From contig CM073538.1 in assembly GCA_037074615.1 (NCBI GenBank), positions 19,028,568 to 19,092,567 on the forward strand: a stretch of DNA of 64,000 nt, in the 5' to 3' direction. The stretch comes from Leucaena leucocephala (taxonomy: Eukaryota; Streptophyta; Magnoliopsida; Fabales; Fabaceae). The notes under the pieces are model-generated. The model had not been told where the DNA came from, did no database searches, and saw nothing but the letters and a program-made list of their open reading frames with translations. Below, piece by piece: positions 33,801 to 46,211 of the stretch. The stretch's first letter is position 1. Each line of letters opens with the position of its first letter. The position numbers and the translations under genes were made by a program.

Positions 33801-36491
33801 TCTACTGCTAATATGATAGGAGCGAAGGGTTTGAAGGGATATTCATGGCCTGATTTGGATATGCTACCATTGGGATGGTTAACAGATCCAGGTGATTTAG
33901 ATATACTACCTTGCTGCTACTTTTTCTTATCCAGATTGATTTAGATATGACCTTCATGCTTTATTGGGTTGGTGATAACAGATGATTGAACTGAATCTTC
34001 TGTTTGCATGAAGCTTCTCTGCCAACCACACACATATATATAATATATTAAGTTTAAAATGATGACACAACCAGTGCACTAAATCTGTTGGAAAGCATTC
34101 AAAAATTTAGAGAAATGTGCATTCATTCATCTCATATCGTAGAAAACTACTATGAGCTATTTTAATTTTAAGATTTCTAGAATATAGATCATGAAACTAC
34201 ATCTGCCCCCCACCCCACCCCACCATTTTTTTTTCTTTTGTCTTTATAGGTTCAAATGAAGGCCCACACAGGTATGGTCGCCTTAATCTAGAAGAGCAAA
34301 AAACTCAGGTATATGTGAGCATTTCCGGCTTGCTCTCCAACACATGTACCTATCTTTCTGTGTGCATATATATATGATTAACGTATTCCCTACAGATGAC
34401 TTTATGGGCTATGGCAAAGTCTCCTCTCATGTATGGAGGGGATGTGCGGAAGCTTGATCAAATGACTTATAATCTCATCACAAATCCTACTCTTCTGGAG
34501 ATTAATTCTTTTAGCTCAAATAATATGGAGGCATGTGAATCTTTTTTCTTTTTTCTTTGTTTTTTTTTTTTTTTTTGAAGAGGGGGGGGGGGGGAAGAGA
34601 TAGTGGGTTTGTCAGATTAGTGTCTTATATCAATATTGCTACATTGACAGTTTCGATATATCACAAGCATGATGAATATGAAGATTCAAGGACAAGATCT
34701 TGCCGAGCAAATTAGAGGATCTAAGAGAAGTAGTCAAACACCAAATACTCATTTAATTGGTCTCACTGGCTGTACTGAGTCAAAGGCAGTTGGTTGGTCA
34801 ATTGAAAGCCTTATTAAAGAAGATGTTGAAAGAATCTGTTGGACAAGGAGCTCAGTAAACAGGCATCAGGCACCTTTCTGTGTGCATAAGAGAGAAATTC
34901 GTGTCGCATTGTAAAGAAATTTTATCTTTATTTGTTCTAATTGTCTAGGATTTTTTTTCTTTAAAGTTAGTCTGTGCCAATGTTGACAACAGAATTTTCA
35001 TAATGGCGTTGATACAGAGAAAAGAGTACGAATCAAGAAGACTATAGAAGAAAACATCATTTAGTTGCTGCCAACACGAAGCAACTTTGTCTTGAAGCTT
35101 CTCCTAAAAGAAAGCTTACTTCTAAAGAATTTAAAAGAGGCTCATTTTCTCCTTGCAGATGGGATGCAAATCAGGTATGTTCTAGTCCATATTTTATCGA
35201 CAAGAGTGGCACGTAGCTCTTATTTATTTTAGAACCAGCTCGGTTTGTATAAAATTTTTTCAACACTTCTTATTAACAGTTGCCCAGTGTGTAGTCTTGC
35301 AATAACATATTTGTGTATCCAGATTACCCTTAACTAGATAGCATATGTCCTGCTGATGAATTTTTTTCCAATTAAGCACAGATTTGTTTTTTGTCTGTTT
35401 TATTTCCAATCTATTGGAAGCTGACCTTTCCAGTCTTAACAGATGTGGCAATTGAACCCTAATGGGACCCTAGTAAATAGTTATTCCAGCCTGTGTGCCA
35501 CAGTAGATTCTGCTAAAGGTGAACAATTGTACTTATTTACCTCTTTCTATCATAACTAGAATTGTTTCTAGAAGTTGTCTGGTTATGTCCTTGTGTCTGT
35601 TTTTCTAATGTAAGTTGGCCTTCAATGCAGCTAAAACTCATTCTCTTCATGGCACTCGCTCTTGGATTGCGAAGGGAAGACGAGGTCTGATGCTTTAAGA
35701 AAAACTTATTATCATGTTTGTAAATTTCCTTCAGTTTCCCCCCTACTCAACAATAGGATAGAAAATTACTCATCATGAAACAATAACCATGATCCTATTT
35801 GCATGTTCACACCCAATCTGTCTCCTTTCTCACACTTGAAAACCAAAGTCCTAATTCCCTCAATCAGTGGGCGAAGGGAGGGAGGATTAACAGTGGCATG
35901 ACCCTCCCAAGTTTTTAATTTTTTTCCTCATAGATGCGCGATACATTTTTGCTCCCCAAAATTTATGCCAGTCTTCTACTATGTAGACTCAATGATTTTG
36001 GTCTTTAATAGGTACTTAAGTGAGATGAGGAATCTTATCCTAAAAGTTAGCTATTAAAGTGGGAGAATCAAGTTACTTAAATATCCTTTTGAGTATCTCA
36101 TTTTACTCAACATGGAACATAGTATCCTATGCTATCGAGGCTCTATCAGTTTACTTCAATATTGAATCCTGTCTCTGCCCTTGCCCAAAATGTGCATGTG
36201 TACTTATTAGGCTGGTGATTACAGTTACTATTCTGAAGTTGCTATTATTGCTCACCCTTTCTATTACATCTCTGTATAGGAGAAGTCTATGTTGCTTTCT
36301 TCAACTTTAATGAGCAGAAGACAGTGATATCTGCAAAGACATCAGACCTGGCCAAGGTAATACCTGGCCACTATGATGCCTGTAAGTGCAGGGAAGTGTG
36401 GAGTGGAAAGGTAATCGGCACAATTCATGGAACGCTGTCAGCTAAAGTGGAAAGGCATGGCTGTGCACTGCTTGTCATTTATTGCCACTAA
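30880..36491 (+). CDS. APSE: GH27 beta-L-arabinopyranosidase / alpha-galactosidase (APSE type)
   Basis: Relative of Arabidopsis At3g26380, which removes L-arabinopyranose (and galactose) from arabinogalactan at the cell wall. Fourteen exons keep one frame: 30880-30935, 31732-31897, 31996-32253, 32544-32718, 33243-33304, 33489-33652, 33794-33891, 34250-34308, 34396-34530, 34651-34910, 35018-35174, 35443-35518, 35631-35684, 36280-36491; 643 residues. Exon 1 encodes a signal peptide, M-K-C-V-S-V-I-S-V-C-F-L-L-L-L-G-I-Q. The GH27 barrel follows: P-P-R-G-W-D-S-Y, V-V-D-Y-L-W-Y, the nucleophile segment V-K-H-D-C-V-F-G-D-D, and the acid/base segment S-W-P-D-L-D-M-L-P-L-G. A C-terminal region with M-W-Q-L-N-P-N-G-T-L and a beta domain ends H-G-C-A-L-L-V-I-Y-C-H. 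The start was chosen because only this frame (phase 2 at the donor) meets exon 2. Intron 9 is GC-AG. Confidence 0.93.
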
Positions 36492-38562
36492 AGCTTGGGA
36501 CAGAGCTGTAGCTTTGCACTGTTGTTGAGCCTTGGCGTTTTTTCATATTCTATTTCTATCTAATTCCCACATATCTTGGAGCTGTATGCAAATGCAATGT
36601 AGTTTGTAACTAGTGGACCTGCTTCTTTTCAGACAAATTATTCATGTAATCATAATTGTGTTCGCCTCTTTGTTCCATTTTGTCTTGCCCCAATTTTTCA
36701 TTTTAGTTTGTGTTTGTGATGTGTGTCTGGAATAACCAGAAAGCGTATGCTTTTCAAAGGTAATTGTGGAATCCATTTTGTTGGGTTTGAAGTTTCAACA
36801 GAAATTATTTACCTATGCTTAAAAATCTCTCACCCATAAAAAACAAGAAGAATAAGAAAAGTACTTATCCGCTAGTCCCCAGTCTGCTGTATAATAAATA
36901 AATTGTAGTTGTTAAGTGTTATCTATCTACAATTTTTTCATTAATCTTTTTATTAATCTATATATAAGAGACTTGACAGTTTTATGTTGACCGTTAAGAA
37001 TAACGTAAAAGGAAATATTATCTTTAGTTATTAATATAAAAAAAATTAATTATATTAATTATTTTTAATAAATATAATTTAGTTTTTCTAAAATAGTATC
37101 TTTTAATATGATTAAATCTTTTAAACTGCCCAATTAATAAGAATATTTTATAAAAATTATAAATTTAAAAAAATAAAATAAATTGGTATTTTATATTTAA
37201 AAGTAAATCTAATCTCCAACTCATTTTTATATTAACTATCGGATTGATTATTAGAAAAATCTAATAGGGGCTTCATAGTATTCTTTATTCTCTTTGCTGC
37301 CCGGAAGCTTCCAATTATGTGATTTACTTGTATTAAAATGTTCATCTTATGGGATAAAGTCAAGTTATAGTCAAAATGCATAATAACTAAGCACCCACTA
37401 GATGGCGGTACTAATGGTAGACTTGACCCAGGTCTGTGCATCAAGAGGGGGTAGTTAAAAGGTCGCATTATATTATTGATTTGAATTGATCTCCTTAATA
37501 AAAGTAAACGTATATTTAGTAATTTTAGATCCAACGTATACGATTGATATAAAAACAATATATAAATTTTTTATCTTTGATCATTTACTTCGTCCACGCT
37601 AGGAGACTTGCTTTCTATTATTAATCGTTGTCAATGTCTAAATTCAAATTAGTCAATACAATGAGATACCATGTACTTATACCCAAAAATATATAAATTT
37701 ATATAATTATATTTCTTTTGTTTTGTTGTTAGTCTTCTTTTTAATACTCCACGGATCCCACGACATAATTAAAAATAAATTTTAATTTTAAATATAAGAT
37801 ATTAATATAATATATCTTTTATATTTATTATTTTTTAAAAATAATTTATTTAATTTATAAACTTATATATAATTAATATTGCATAGAAACATTACTGTCA
37901 AACTCACGAGTTAACTCTCCCATTTTACGGTTTTTATGTCTATGCATTATAAAATCGTATCAACTCATACTAAAACTCGTGCTAATAGCAAAGTCAGTTA
38001 AACTTGCTAGTATACTCCCCAAGTTTACTATTTTTATATTTCTATCTTATAAAATTATATCAAATCGCTTTTAAACTGGTGTTAACTTTTTAGATTTGAT
38101 TATGTTTATTATTTTTTATATTAAATTCAAATGATTTTTTTATTAAATATGATAATTATGAATGTTTATGAATTTAATTTCAATTATTTAGATTTAAAAT
38201 ATATTTAAATTAAATTATTGCTCATTTTTATATTTTAATTATTTAATTACTCACTATTTGTTGATAAAAGTAAACTCTTGAAAGTTTATGCATAGAAAAA
38301 TTATAATTAAATAATTTATGTAAATTTTTTAATCTATCTTAATTAAATAAATAGATTTTATATTAAAAAAGAAATATATAAAAATAGACTGTCAAATATT
38401 TACATTAAACTTAAACGGTATAGGTCTAATGTAGATAAAATATTTATCTTCAATTTTAAAATGAGTTTAGAAATTTAACTTAAGCAAACTAAAAATCCTA
38501 GATGGACTAGATATGGATAAATAGATAACTGCTGCCAAGTAAAAGTATGATAACAAAAATAT
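36492..38562. other. Gene-free AT-rich stretch
   Basis: Starts with the 3' flank of APSE. The rest is AT-rich; a somewhat GC-richer patch at 37230-37560 gives a 108-codon minus-strand frame without recognisable domains. No transposon ends were found. Confidence 0.4.
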
Positions 38563-38684
<122 letters not shown>

Positions 38685-38989
38685 TTTCATTAAGCTGATT
38701 TGAATATCTACTTAAGAGAGTAAAACGTATATATTTGTCCCAAAAATATTATATACTTAGGTTTTTTTATAATTAAAATATAGGAAAAAAGATTAAAAAA
38801 TATTTTCTAAAATTTAAAAATTTAAAAAGAATATCTAAATTTATAAAATAATAAATTAATCACAAATATTAATATATTATTTTAAAATTTAAAAAGTAAG
38901 ACAAAATTGTCATTACTCTTCTCTCTCTCCACTCTCTCCCCTCCTCCCTTCTTTCTTCTTTTCTCCACTCACCCGCTGCCATTTAGACC

Positions 38990-39490
38990 CGTCTTCTTCC
39001 TTCATTCTTCCCGCCCCACTTAACTAAAGGCTAATGAAAAATAGAGGGAAAAGGGGGAAAGAACAGGGAAAGCGAGACGTGGAGAAGCAGAGGAAACAAG
39101 TTTCCTTTTTAGGGTCATTTCTATTTCTAGTTGGTAGGATGAAAGTCCGAAGTTGTTGGTTCTATTTGGCTTTGGAATCATAATTTTAAATTTTCGTGCA
39201 CGACTCATTTGTTTTTTCATATATATAGTTCTCTGCTTGATCTTCTGATCATTTTTTTGTCGAAACACGCCATTAAACTCACAGGAAAAGAAACCGATTA
39301 TCGTGTGTTGCTCTCGGGTTTCGAAATCAAAACTTTCAGTTTGTGATATGGTCTTATTTTGACGAAATTGATGATATGAAAATGGTGGTCGTCGCTTGCT
39401 GAGCATTCTACCGTTGAAACCATAGGAAACGGAGCCGTGAAAATGCCGGAGAACGCCGTGCAAAGGCTACGGTGGATGCAGGTTTGATCC
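38990..39490. other. GC-richer island of unknown nature
   Basis: Less AT-rich than its surroundings and lying between the microsatellite and the tandem array. It has a 147-codon minus-strand frame (39463-39020) with no recognisable domain. It could be a remnant of a gene or element; no assignment is justified. Confidence 0.3.
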
Positions 39491-39494
39491 TGAT

Positions 39495-40130
39495 TAAAAT
39501 TATTATAAAAATTATCTATATCAAACAATTAACCTAAATATTTATTTATAATTAAATTATTAAAATAAATAATAAATATTTTTATTAAAATTATTATAAA
39601 AATTATAATCTTATTATATAATAATAATTGATCTAAATAATTATTTATAACTAAATTATTAGAAAGAATAATAAATATTTTAAAAAAATAATTAAAATTA
39701 TTATAAAAGTTATCAATTATATTATACAAATAATAACTGACTTAAATAATTATTTATAATTAAATTATTAAAAAAATTATAAATATTTTAATAAATGTAG
39801 TAAAAATAATTATAAAAATTATCAATATCATAAGAATTATATTTATTCAATAATTATTTATAAATAAATTATTAAAAAGAGTAATAAATATATTAATAAA
39901 AGTTATCAAAATTATTATAAAAATTATAAATTACATTATACTAGTAGTAATTAATATAAGTAATTACTTGTAAATAAGTTGTTAAATAGAATAATAAATA
40001 TCTTAACGGTTAACGTCATTATAAAAATTGTTAATCATATTACATTAGTAATAATTAATCTAAGTAATTATTTATAACTAAATTGCTAAATATAGTAGTA
40101 AATATAAAAAAATTTTAAAATATAAATATT
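39495..40130. repeat. Tandem array, about 106-bp period, six diverged units
   Basis: The motif AAAATTATTATAAAAATTAT recurs at about 39497, 39587, 39694, 39804, 39908 and 40014, followed each time by a variant of TAATTATTTATAACTAAATTATT and AATAATAAATATTTTAA. Units are about 90-110 bp. The sequence is extremely AT-rich. Confidence 0.78.
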
Positions 40131-41706
40131 ATTAATTACGTATACCTATTTTGTACACAATATAAATAAAAAAATAATATTATAAATAAATTTGGTTTAT
40201 TTTAGAAGAGCTAATTGTTGTAAAAAAGAGTTTTACTAAAATCTAAAAGAAACTTTACCATAATTATAAAAAGGATTTTTTTAAAATTTAAATAATTAAT
40301 ATAATATTAGAATATGTATAATAAAACCTATGGTAATAGACAAATATTTTATACAAATCTTTAAATGAGAAGATTATACAATTAATATAGTTTTAATCAA
40401 GCCTATAAAGTTTTCTTAAGATCTTAAGATAATAATATCGTTTGAAAAATGTTAATAAAAATATGATGAGATAAATGTCTTATTAACCAATAATTCTACT
40501 CATCATACATACTAACATGTATTCATGAAGTTTCAAGTGAAATAAATCACAAAATATAATATATAAAAAATAACATATTATCATAATAAAATTAAATAGA
40601 CAATTCACCTAAATTCTTCCTATTAAACTAACCGATATGCCTTATTCCCGCCGCCCAAACCCATGAGCTAGTGATAAACAGAGCAAATGACCAGATTATA
40701 TGTTCATTCTCCTTCAGTAAACAAGTGGAGGTATCGTAACCCCTTGGTAAATAAGTGAGACACATCCCTCGGTAAACTGGTGGAACAAAAACTCACAATC
40801 GAACTCCAATGAAGGCTATACCATGTAGTAGAAATATAACTCTATCATCACATATCCCCAATACATAATTTTCAAAATAATCATATTAATAAAAATATTA
40901 ATAGCTTGATAAATATCACAAAATTTTTTTGCAAGATAATAACTTTCTTCAAATTCCAATATTAAAATATAACAAATTTATAATTTTAATTTAAACTTTC
41001 TAAATTAATTTAAATCCCACAGGAGATTATTTTCAATAAAGAACATCAAACAAGTTTTCTTAATACAATCATATCAATATCAATAGATTTATATATATAT
41101 ATATATATATATATCAAATCACTCACAAACATTATATTATCACTCATAACGAGTAGAAAGTAGAACTTTTTGGGAGAACAGTAGCAACAGGCTAAAACCA
41201 GTGACAGTGTACAACCACGACATGACATTAACGAGTAGAACAACGAGAGCCAGCATACAACAATGACGCAATAGAACAGAGACAACATAGCACAGCAGCG
41301 ATGCACTAGAAGCAGAACAAAGATGGCCAGTGACACAACACCAACACACCGGAAGCAAAACAGCAATGTCGCCACTCCTCTCCAGCCTCTACTCATTATC
41401 TCCATTCCGTGACTCCATTCATTTTGCTCCAACACTCAGTCTCGTCGACGACAATAGGGGAGATGCAAGGAACAACGATAGAAATAGAAATATATCATAA
41501 GCAATTTTATCTTTTTTTTTTAATTTTAAAAGGACAGATTGGTACTTATGACCAATCTATCTTTTGTGAAATTAGAATCACTTATTTAAAATTTTAGTTT
41601 TCAAATGGTATTTTCTAGTCTATTTCCTTGAAATATATAATTTCATTCTAATTGTACCATACGGGGTGTCAAAGTTGGCAAGGGAGACAACAACCTCAAT
41701 GATATT
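40131..41706. other. Gene-free stretch with a TA microsatellite
   Basis: Contains (TA)n at about 41088-41114. At 40715-40800 a loosely repeated motif (CAGTAAACAAGTGGAG, TGGTAAATAAGTGAGAC, CGGTAAACTGGTGGAAC) appears three times. A CAACAACA/AGCAG-rich patch lies at 41160-41440. No gene was recognised. Confidence 0.4.
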
Positions 41707-42157
41707 GGGCCTGTTTGGATAAAAGTTTTAAAAATAATTTATGAAAATAGGATTTTTTTACAGCTTTTAGAAAATAACTTTTGGAGAAGAGTTTATGAAA
41801 AAAAAATAGTTTTGAATAAATAAATATTTAGATGGTTATTATTATAAGAATTTTTGTAATTAAAAAATTATCAAAAAATGTATAATTTTATTAAAAATAT
41901 GAGGGAGGAGAGTGGAGATAAGAGAAATGAGAGATAAGAGAGGGTGTCAGAAAAAATAGGAATAAAATAGTAATGAGTAGTCTATAAACTCTAGAAGTTA
42001 TTCTGAATAACTTATGTAAAACCTTAGTTTTAAACTATGATTTGATCTAAAAAAATTTTGGGACAAATATAATTGTTTGTTTTAAAAAAATTTAAAATTA
42101 AAATTTATGCCAGAAATTTTTTAAAATTTTAATTTTACTGGTAATCAAACACACACA
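41707..42157. mobile_element. Tourist-like MITE, family M, copy 5
   Basis: Left end GGGCCTGTTTGGATAAAAG, right end GTAATCAAACACACACA, followed by TTA. Carries the family blocks AATAAATAAATATTTAGATG, a short GA-rich core and AATAGTAATGAGTAGTCTAT. It is one of the least modified copies, about 450 bp. Confidence 0.72.
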
Positions 42158-42341
42158 TTACTGTCTAATCAAACGATAAAGACGCTCTAATTTTTTAATT
42201 ATATATTTTTTAAAAAGATGGCTTGAACTTGATCTTGGAAAAAAAACAAGAAAAGAAAAGACGCTTTGCACAAAAATGGATAGCCAGTCATTTGAGAATG
42301 TGAATGAAAAAACAAAAGCAAAAAAAAAAAAGTAAGGATCT

Positions 42342-42350
42342 TTCTTTTAA
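42342..42350. repeat. 9-bp target-site duplication, left copy
   Basis: TTCTTTTAA, identical to the copy at 44072-44080 on the other side of the foldback element. Confidence 0.85.
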
Positions 42351-44071
42351 GGGACAAAGATAAAAAAAATCTATTTAAATTTTAAAAGAATAAATTGAAT
42401 CTCTAAATATTGAAAAGGACAGATTAGGCATGAGGTTCAATCTATCATTTACAAATTTGTGTACAAAGACTAAATTATCCTTTACTTTCCCACTATTTTG
42501 ACAATACGATTTACAAGTTTACCAATAATATTTACAACTCTAATAATAATATTTACAACTTCTATAATAATATTTATAACTTTGAGAATAATATTTATAA
42601 TTTTGACAATGGTGTTTGTAACTTTGCCAATGGTATTTATAATTCCCATAATGGTATTTGTAATTTTAATAATGATATTTGTAACTCCCACAATAGAGAA
42701 GAAGCAACTTTGACAATACGATTTATAATTTTGCCAATGATATTTATAACTCTAATAATGGTATTTATAACTGGGAGAAATCTAATTTTGGCAATTGAGA
42801 GAAACACTATAGTTGACACTGTAGCTTAATTGATAATACGATTTACAACTTTACTAATGGTATTTACAACTCTAACAATGGTATTTGCAATTGGGAGAAA
42901 TCCAATTTTAACAATTGGGACAAACACTGTAGCTTATTTGACAATACGATTTACAATTTTGTCAATAGTATTTACAACTCTGACAATGATATTTGCAATT
43001 GGGAGAAATCCAATTTTGACAATTGGGAGAAACATTGTAGCTTCTTTGTCAATACGATTTATAACTTTGCCAATGGTATTTGCAACTGGGAGAAATCCAA
43101 TTTTAGCAATTGGGAAAAATACTGTAGCTGACATTGTAGCTTATTTGACAATACGATTTACAACTTTTTCAATAGGATTTGTAACTTTATTAATGGGATT
43201 TGCAACTTTTTCTAGGGGATTTACAACTTCACCAAATGGGTTTGTAACTTTACCTATAAGATTTACAACTTCTTATAATGGGATTTGCAACTCCATTTAG
43301 TTGAAATTACAGTGTCAGCTACAGTGTTTCTCCCAATTGCCAAAATTGGATTTCTCTCCATTGCAAATACCATTGTCAGAGTTGTAAATACTATTAGAAA
43401 AGTTGTAGATCGTATTGTCAAAGAAGTTACAGTATTTCTCCCAATTGCCAAAATTGGATTTCTCCCAGTTACAAATACCATTATCAGAGTTGTAAATACC
43501 ATTAGCAAAGTTGTAAATTGTATTGTCAAATAAGCTACAGTGTCAGCTGTAGTGTTTCTTCCAATTACCAAAATTGGATTTCTCCCAGTTATAAATACTA
43601 TTGTTAGAATTATAAATACTATTGGTAAAGTTATAAATCGTATTGTCAAAGTTGCTTCTTCTCTATTGTGGGAGTTACAAATACCATTGCTAGAGTTACA
43701 AATATCATTGTTAAAATTGCAAATACCACCATGGGAGTTACAAATAACATTGGCAAAGTTGCATACACCATTGTCAAAACTACAAATATTATTGTCAAAG
43801 TTACAAACACCATTATCAAAATTGTAAATACTATTGTCAAAGTTATAAATATTATTATAGGAGTTGCAAATATCATTGTCAGAGTTATAAATATAATTGG
43901 CAAACTTGTAAATTGTATTCTCAAAATATTAGAAAAGTGAAAGGTAATTTCGTCTTTGCACATAAATTTATAAATGATAAATTGGGCCTCATGCCCAATC
44001 TGTTATTTTTAATATTCAGAAACCCAATTTATCCTTTTAAAATTCAAATGGGCTTTTTTTATCTTTCTCCC
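42351..44071. mobile_element. Foldback MULE-like element with 9-bp target duplication
   Basis: A 1,721-bp element. The ends are inverted: GGGACAAAGATAAAAAAA at left and, in reverse from the right, GGGAGAAAGATAAAAAAA. Both sides are flanked by the identical 9-mer TTCTTTTAA (42342-42350 and 44072-44080), the target size of the Mutator superfamily. The two arms (about 42351-43145 and 44071-43304) are inverted copies, separated by a loop of about 160 bp. Arms and loop are largely built of diverged 21-bp units such as GGTATTTGTAACTTTGCCAAT, organised in longer repeats of about 100-120 bp starting with GACAATACGATTTA. No transposase is present, so it would depend on an enzyme from elsewhere, perhaps a MULE. 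Class assignment from the 9-bp duplication is an inference. Confidence 0.85.
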
Positions 44072-44080
44072 TTCTTTTAA
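44072..44080. repeat. 9-bp target-site duplication, right copy
   Basis: TTCTTTTAA directly after the right end of the foldback element; exact match to 42342-42350. Confidence 0.85.
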
Positions 44081-44354
44081 TCTTACACATTTTTTCTTTT
44101 CCCCTATCGGAATTCTATTTTCTTAATCTTTATATATCTTTGAGTTTAACTTTCATAATCTTATCACCTAATTAAGCATCTCAACCTTTTTTTATTACAT
44201 TGTTGATCATTTTTCATTTTATTTTTAATATATTACTCTTTTAAAAAAGTATTCTTATTTCTCATTCAAATAATTGATGCAAAATTCATAATATATTAAT
44301 TTCAATGACTGGCCCAAATCTATTATTATTTGATTGATTAATATTTTATCTACA

Positions 44355-44545
44355 TGTTTAGATAGAATTTTAAAAAAATATTTATAAAAAAATATTTTTT
44401 AGACAATTTTTAGAAAAATGAATTATGAAGAAAGGTTTATTAAAAAATAATTATAAATAAATGAGTATTTAAATAGTTATTTTTATAATAATTTTTATAA
44501 TTAATAAATTAACAGAAATAGTATGAGATAAAAAAATAAATTAAT
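44355..44545. mobile_element. Tourist-like MITE, family M, copy 6, left half only
   Basis: The block from ACATGTTTAGATAGAATTTT through ATAAATGAGTATTTAAATAG and TAATTAATAAATTAACAG matches the left halves of copies 41707 and 26175. After about 44545 the match stops and an AGCAGC-rich patch follows, so the right half is lost or replaced. Confidence 0.5.
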
Positions 44546-45429
44546 CATCAGTAACTATTAATCATCTTTGCGGCAACAATGAATAGATCCATAGCGAGCA
44601 GCAAATGACAAGCAGCGATGACAAATGATGAGCAGCAAGCAGCAACTACGAGTAAACAATTCATTTATTTTAATAAGTTTGATATATAAAATAATAGTTA
44701 TCAATTGTATTACTATTATAATAAATATATATAAAAAAATAGTAAATAACATTATAAAAATAATAATTATAACGATTCATTTATTTTAATAAATTTGAGA
44801 TATAAAAAAATTATTGTCAATTATATTATTATTATTATAGTAAATATATACAGAAATATAGTCAATATCATTATAAATATAATAAATTAGCATATGGATT
44901 TAGTTTAATAATTAACTTACACTTTTTTTTGCAACATATTAAAAAAGGATCTTTGATAGCCCAATGGTTATTATGCCTACTGGGATCAAGAGGAATCCCG
45001 CCCACAATCACCTTGATCCCAACAAATCTGTAGGTTGCGGACCTCTTGGCAACAATCAAAATATATTTTTAAGAGATTTTTCCTTTTTTATGTTTGTGAA
45101 GGTGACTCAATAGGGTTAAACAGAGTGCGAAGACAATAATGAATGACATGGTAAAAGACTAAAAGATAATAGTGAAAGAAGATTTATTTTTCCCAAAATC
45201 TCTCCATATTTGGAGAAAGAAGTTGTGGGAAAATACAGTGCGTCTCACCCCTCATTTTCTTCTCTCTTCTTACCTTATCTTACTTTTCTTACATCATCCA
45301 TTAATCTTTCTATATTTTATTCCCATGTTTTCTTTCCTCTTAATTTTTTCTGCCATCCAAATATGGGGATGTTGGTATAGTTGAAAGAACCATAAAAATA
45401 TAATGATACAGAATGTAATGTAATAGAGT

Positions 45430-46211
45430 GGGTGTTTGGATTCCTCTTAAGCCTTTGGTTTTAGAAGGGTTTTATTTAGGCTAAAAATAAAATAAATAGC
45501 TTTCAAATATTCAAAAGAGTTTATAGATCATACCATAGTTTTAGATAAGTTTTTAGGAATAACTTCTAGGTAGGGAAAGAATTTATGGGATGTCCAATGA
45601 CTATTTTACCTCTACTTTTTCTGACACTCCCTCTTCTCTCTATCATCGTTTCACAGTCACCAGTCGTCTTTCTTCTTCTCCGTCTTCTATATATCGTCTC
45701 ATAGTCAATCTTCGATGAAGAGGAAGAGGTGGTAATCGCTGCTTGCCATCGCATTTTGTCTTCTAATTCTTCCTCTTATTCTTCTTTGTCTTCTTCTACC
45801 GTCACATCTTAAAGCATGGTGGATGAGGGATGCTTGACATATGAAGAAGAAGATAACAGCGATTGCAAGAAGAAGAATATGACGGCTGATCATCATCACG
45901 CTCCCTACTCATCGTCACTATCTCCCTCATCGTCATCATCATTGGAGGAGAAAGAGGTGCCGTTGTGCTGTGCTTATGTGGATGAGGGATGAATGACGAT
46001 GATGAAATGTGACTTAGAATTATTTATTCATTTATTTTTTCACATTATATTATTTCTCATAATTTATCAATCACAAAACTTATTCTAGTAATAACTATCT
46101 AAATATTCATTTTATTCATAATCACTTTTTTCTATCAATTTTTCTCTAAAAAAGATTTTAAATCGTTTATTTTCCATAATAATTTTTCCAAAAGTTAAGT
46201 CAAATGGGTCC
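45430..46211. mobile_element. Tourist-like MITE, family M, copy 7, long with foreign core
   Basis: Left end GGGTGTTTGGATTCC, right end AGTCAAATGGGTCC. Outer blocks (AGTTTTAGATAAGTTTTTAG; TAACTATCTAAATATTCATT) match the family. The core at about 45610-46010 is GC-richer, with TCTTCTTC runs and ATCATCATC motifs not shared with other copies. Possible sequence capture. Confidence 0.6.

Noticed and set aside
34651..34914. APSE ending at the TAA at 34912
   Set aside because: A GT donor at 34911 joined to 35018 restores the frame and continues into the conserved C-terminal domain.
41046..41435. 129-codon minus-strand frame rich in Cys, Val and Leu
   Set aside because: Arises from a CAACA/AGCAG-rich patch and a TA microsatellite; hydrophobic low complexity with no domain.
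42351..44071. CRISPR-like regular repeats
   Set aside because: Repeats are diverged, contiguous without unique spacers and inverted between arms; the genome is eukaryotic.
44940..45060. tRNA- or SINE-like piece (TAGCCCAATGG, later GGAATCCC)
   Set aside because: Box spacing does not fit, no cloverleaf could be drawn by eye, and no flanking duplication was found.
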